From: Bacillota bacterium
GTDB lineage: Bacteria; Bacillota; Clostridia; DSM-8532
Length of the DNA: 64,000 bases
Assembly (NCBI GenBank): GCA_023443745.1
Contig: JAEZTB010000058.1
Span: 248,001-312,000, forward strand
Direction: 5' to 3'
Below, piece after piece: positions 60,612-64,000 of the stretch (position 1 is its first letter; every line of letters begins with the position of its first letter). A program made the translations under genes and the position numbers. The notes under the pieces are model-generated. The model did not search any database. It worked only from the letters and a program-made list of their open reading frames with translations, and had not been told where the DNA came from.

Positions 60612-62012
60612 ATGAATTATAGCTTTTCTTTAGATAGAAATAATACGAAGGTCCATATGGTAGGAATCGGGGGCATCAGCATGAGTGGGCTTGCAGAAAT
60701 ACTCATGCACAAGGATGTCAAAATTACCGGATCCGATATCCATGAATCAGAGATAACCGATAAGCTCAAGAGCATGGGAGCCACTATTTACCCTTCCCAT
60801 GACGCTCGCAATATAGATGACCAAAGCCTGGTGGTGTATACGGCAGCGGTTTCTCAAGACAATCCCGAGCTGGTCGAAGCACGAAACCGAGGCATACCCG
60901 TAATTGAACGGGCAGATCTCTTAGGGGCCATTATGGATCAGTTCAATGAATGTATCGCTGTATCGGGTACCCACGGCAAGACAACCACCACCTCCATGGT
61001 TTCATCTATTACGTTGGAGGCTGGATTGGACCCCACCATTCATGTGGGGGGTATTCTTGATATGATTGGCGGGAATACGCGCATTGGCAACAGCTCATAC
61101 TTTATCGCCGAGGCCTGTGAGTATAAGGACAGCTTTTTAAAGTTCCGTCCAACTCTTGCCATCATACTTAATATTGATGCGGATCATCTGGATTATTTCC
61201 GGGACATCGATCATATCCGAAGTTCTTTTGAAGGCTTTATAGCCAATGTCAGAAATCCCGGTTTGGTTGTGCTGAACCTGGATGACCCTCAAACAAAGAA
61301 TCTCGCCAAGGTTTTGACCCGGCCCACCATCACCTACGGGCTTAATTCTCACGAAGCTGACTGGACAGCCGAGAACATTGCTTTTAAAGAGGGATATGCA
61401 CATTTTACTGCTTTTTATCAAAAAGCATTTTGGGGAAATATACAGCTTTCAGTGCCGGGCCTCCATAATGTTTCAAATGCTTTGGCTGCAATTAGCGCCT
61501 GCAATGCCTTGGGCATTTCGAAAAGCGCTATTATAAAGGGACTTGCGCACTTCAAGGGAACCCACCGCCGGCTTGAGGATAAGGGAACCCTTCACGGGGT
61601 AAGGGTGATGGATGACTATGCCCATCATCCCACGGAGATCCAGGCTACCCTGAGCGCTGCCAGATCTCTGGCCACCGGAAAGCTCATCTGCGTATTTCAA
61701 CCCCATACCTACACCCGTACTCATGAGCTTCTTGATGACTTTTCCAGGGCTTTTGCCCAGGCCGACACCGTTGTGGTGACCGATATCTATGCCGCGCGCG
61801 AAAAAGATACGGGTCTTATCAATTCCCGTATCCTGACTGAAAGAATCAACATGAATACCGGTAATGCCGTATATATATCCCGTTTTGAGGACATTGTAAA
61901 ATTCCTTTTGGATAATGCGTCTTCCGGCGACCTTGTTCTTACAATGGGTGCCGGAAGCATTTACAGGGCTGGGGAGCTTTATCTGGATTCAAAAACTTCA
62001 AACGCGTCGTGA
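60612..62012 (+). CDS. murC: UDP-N-acetylmuramate--L-alanine ligase
   Basis: A 466-residue ATP-dependent Mur ligase adding L-Ala to UDP-MurNAc. KVHMVGIGGISMSGLAEILM is the UDP-binding Rossmann start, CIAVSGTHGKTTTTSMVSSI the ATP P-loop, FIAEACEYKDSFLKFRP and ILNIDADHLDYFRDI the central metal and substrate residues, and VMDDYAHHPTEIQATLSAAR the C-terminal domain. GGAGAG lies 6 bases before the ATG. It is divergent from spoVG and its 3' end is 3 bases from the end of convergent spoIIE. Confidence 0.97.
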   Translation: MNYSFSLDRNNTKVHMVGIGGISMSGLAEILMHKDVKITGSDIHESEITDKLKSMGATIYPSHDARNIDDQSLVVYTAAVSQDNPELVEARNRGIPVIERADLLGAIMDQFNECIAVSGTHGKTTTTSMVSSITLEAGLDPTIHVGGILDMIGGNTRIGNSSYFIAEACEYKDSFLKFRPTLAIILNIDADHLDYFRDIDHIRSSFEGFIANVRNPGLVVLNLDDPQTKNLAKVLTRPTITYGLNSHEADWTAENIAFKEGYAHFTAFYQKAFWGNIQLSVPGLHNVSNALAAISACNALGISKSAIIKGLAHFKGTHRRLEDKGTLHGVRVMDDYAHHPTEIQATLSAARSLATGKLICVFQPHTYTRTHELLDDFSRAFAQADTVVVTDIYAAREKDTGLINSRILTERINMNTGNAVYISRFEDIVKFLLDNASSGDLVLTMGAGSIYRAGELYLDSKTSNAS

Positions 62013-62015
62013 GTT

Positions 62016-64000
62016 TTACCAAAGCCTTGTTACCAAAATCGTCATATCATCACGATAGTTTTTTGCCCGGACCAAAGCCTCCTTTAGCAGGTCATCCGCT
62101 AATTGTTGGGCATTGTTAGTGTCCATCTGCTCGATAAAACGCTGAAGGCTCAAGACCTCTCCGTCCTCTGAAAAAGCTTCCAAAACACCATCGGAGACCA
62201 TAATAGCCAAATCTCCGGCCGTCATGGCAGCAGGCCTGTAATGGGCGATGGGAAGACCATCCGGGTCCTTTTCCTCCATGTTCACCACAGCAACCCCCTG
62301 CTGCCCCTTGATAAAGGAAAAGGATGCACCATATTTATAGAAAGAGGTCTCTCCGCTGGCCAAATCAATGGCACATATATCCATAGTAGCCAATCGCTCA
62401 TTCTCACCCCTTAAGTTCAGGTACAGATTCATGAGCCTTATGGCAAGACCTAGCTCTATACCGTCCTCCATAAGATTTTCGAGCATCTGGACGGCTGTTC
62501 GGCTGTAGCGGTCGGCACGCCTTCCGCTTCCGGCACCGTCACTGATGGCGCTGATATGATAGCCTTCACCTGAAATAAAGAAAGCAAAATTATCTCCTGA
62601 CACAACGTTATTTTCACGGCTTATACGTGCCACTCCCGTTGCTGTTTTAAATTTTGGACGCTTCATATAGTGAACCACAGAATAACCCATGACATCTCTT
62701 CTGCTCTCACCCACACGTATAAGGCCGCTGTTGAGGGTCTCTTGGACGATTTCGTCCAGAGCTTTGGCGTTTAGCTTGTTCTTTGCTTCAAAAATTGCTT
62801 CCAGCTCGGGTCTTGAGTCTTGACGATCGTGATAGCGAAAGCTGGAAACGGGTATTCCTCTATTGCCTGCTACACTTAAAAGCATGCCTTCAATTTCATA
62901 ATCTCTGCCCGATGTATCCATAATCCCGCGAGCGGCTGTCATGACACTGCTGGATATCAGGGCTGCCTGCCTGGCCAGGAGCATGCGGCTTTCGTTAAGC
63001 TTGAGCCGCCACACATTTTCAGCCTTGAATAGCGAATAGGCTGATCCTAAAGTTTCAATGAATTTGTCAGATCTGGTACAGGTACTTAAAAACCAGGCCG
63101 GGATTTCCAACTGTCCTGATTCATTGGTTTTTAAGTCGGAGATTGATTTTTCCACCAATTTGTATGTTTTTAAAAAATGGGTTCCCCAGCACCTTTCGCA
63201 GAGACTGCAGCGGTTGCATACCTTTTCTGCGACTGTTTCGATCATCCATTCGGCTGCCGAATTCTCTTCATCCTTTTCCTCTAAAAGAGTGTCCTCAATG
63301 CTTCTGGAAACACGTGAAAGAGCCTTGCTTAATACAAAAAGCCGATCGGCAGCCTCATGGGTCCGGCTGGAATCATTAAGCTGTATCACCTCTGCACCGC
63401 CTCTTAGGCCTGCCAGCTCATCACTGAGAACATCCAGGAAGGATTGGGGAATGATAAAAAACAGGATGCCCGAAGCAAGAGCTTCATAGTATTTGATGAT
63501 GAGCTCTCCTTCTAAAATTGAAAGCCCTGAAAAGAAGATAATCACCGTTGTCCATAGGGTGACACATGCCGTTCTGCTCTTGACAGGAAGACCCGCGGCC
63601 GCTCCGGCCAAGGCCAGCATGCCTGGAATTTCCAGGGAGGAAGGAAGATCATAAAGCGAAATAACCATTCCCATAAGAGCTCCGGTACAGGCTCCTACCG
63701 CGCTTCCCTTTCGCCTGGCTATGATAAGCACGACAACTCCCGTGAGTATTGTTCCAAGCTCACAATTCCACACCATGACGTCTTCCAGACTGATAACAGC
63801 GACACAAAGCAAAGTCGCTTTGGCCAAAAGCATTCTTCCGCTAAAAAGGGATTTTTTCCTCGCGGATTGAAAGGTTTCCGAAGCCGGAGCCATGATGATG
63901 CATAAAGAAAAAACGAGTGCAGCGCACAAAAGGGAAACCACCAGATCATAGAGATGAATACCCTGCACCAAACCCCTTAATAGACCGGTAAAACCTATAA
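62016..64000 (-). CDS. spoIIE: Stage II sporulation protein E (5' end outside the window)
   Basis: At least 661 codons of a PP2C-type phosphatase that dephosphorylates SpoIIAA to activate sigma-F in the forespore and localises to the asymmetric septum. The frame stays open to the right edge, so the N-terminal membrane part is cut. Several transmembrane helices are visible (LVVSLLCAALVFSLCIIMAP, IPGMLALAGAAAGLPV), then a Cys-rich spot (VCNRCSLCERCWGTHF) in the central regulatory region. The phosphatase domain shows HISAISDGAGSGRRADRYSR, DLAIMVSDGVLEAF and KNYRDDMTILVTRLW with the metal-binding Asp residues. Confidence 0.94.
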   Translation of the reverse strand, partial: IGFTGLLRGLVQGIHLYDLVVSLLCAALVFSLCIIMAPASETFQSARKKSLFSGRMLLAKATLLCVAVISLEDVMVWNCELGTILTGVVVLIIARRKGSAVGACTGALMGMVISLYDLPSSLEIPGMLALAGAAAGLPVKSRTACVTLWTTVIIFFSGLSILEGELIIKYYEALASGILFFIIPQSFLDVLSDELAGLRGGAEVIQLNDSSRTHEAADRLFVLSKALSRVSRSIEDTLLEEKDEENSAAEWMIETVAEKVCNRCSLCERCWGTHFLKTYKLVEKSISDLKTNESGQLEIPAWFLSTCTRSDKFIETLGSAYSLFKAENVWRLKLNESRMLLARQAALISSSVMTAARGIMDTSGRDYEIEGMLLSVAGNRGIPVSSFRYHDRQDSRPELEAIFEAKNKLNAKALDEIVQETLNSGLIRVGESRRDVMGYSVVHYMKRPKFKTATGVARISRENNVVSGDNFAFFISGEGYHISAISDGAGSGRRADRYSRTAVQMLENLMEDGIELGLAIRLMNLYLNLRGENERLATMDICAIDLASGETSFYKYGASFSFIKGQQGVAVVNMEEKDPDGLPIAHYRPAAMTAGDLAIMVSDGVLEAFSEDGEVLSLQRFIEQMDTNNAQQLADDLLKEALVRAKNYRDDMTILVTRLW

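Overview
The window looks like a chromosomal segment from a spore-forming member of the Clostridia (Firmicutes). Evidence: sporulation genes (spoIIR, spoVAC-spoVAD-spoVAE, spoVG, spoIIE and a Spo0E-like phosphatase), strong AGGAGG-type ribosome binding sites, a clostridial rsbV-rsbW-sigB module, and the Bacillus-like order spoVG-glmU-prs-pth. No tRNA, rRNA, prophage or intact insertion sequence was seen.

Layout. 1-4.8 kb holds threonine catabolism (tdh and the start of kbl), a small Spo0E-like gene, an XRE regulator, a GNAT acetyltransferase, serC and deoC. 4.9-18 kb is a complete type I-C CRISPR-Cas locus: 73 repeats and 72 spacers, a leader, then cas2, cas1, cas4, cas7c, cas8c (with an internal cas11c start), cas5c and cas3. 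Array and genes are all read from the minus strand. 18-20.4 kb has a TIR/beta-propeller protein between a broken copy and an intact copy of a YdcF-like gene. 20.4-25.5 kb is one giant alpha-2-macroglobulin-like protein. 25.5-36.7 kb carries a pseudouridine synthase, a secreted metalloprotease-like lipoprotein, spoIIR, pyrG, a three-gene envelope-type locus ending in a lytic transglycosylase, a DnaA-box cluster, tsaD, uppP and a putative glycoside hydrolase. 36.7-41.2 kb is the spoVA operon and a ClpE-type unfoldase. 41.5-49.9 kb has a sigma-B module with an extra kinase, a J-domain-like membrane protein, lysS, greA and guaB. 50.2-56.7 kb has a TPR-GGDEF protein and a four-gene sugar oxidoreductase/isomerase operon with a divergent AraC regulator. 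56.7-64 kb has pth, prs, glmU, spoVG, murC and spoIIE (5' end outside the window).

Main points of interest. Two adjacent CRISPR spacers overlap on one phage P-loop sequence, and the overlap itself exposes a TTC motif that matches the type I-C PAM. Three other spacer pairs are near-duplicates, in one case with mostly synonymous differences. A perfect inverted repeat sits one base from the leader-proximal repeat. A strong ribosome binding site inside cas8c supports separate Cas11c production. GlmU lacks roughly 40 residues of its uridyltransferase site, and a metal-ligand Asn is Asp. The RsbW next to sigB has lost its ATP-binding boxes, while an intact kinase lies downstream. A DnaA-box cluster follows tsaD, and spoVG has a consensus-perfect sigma-H promoter. 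All function calls rest on reading the sequence; no database search was run.
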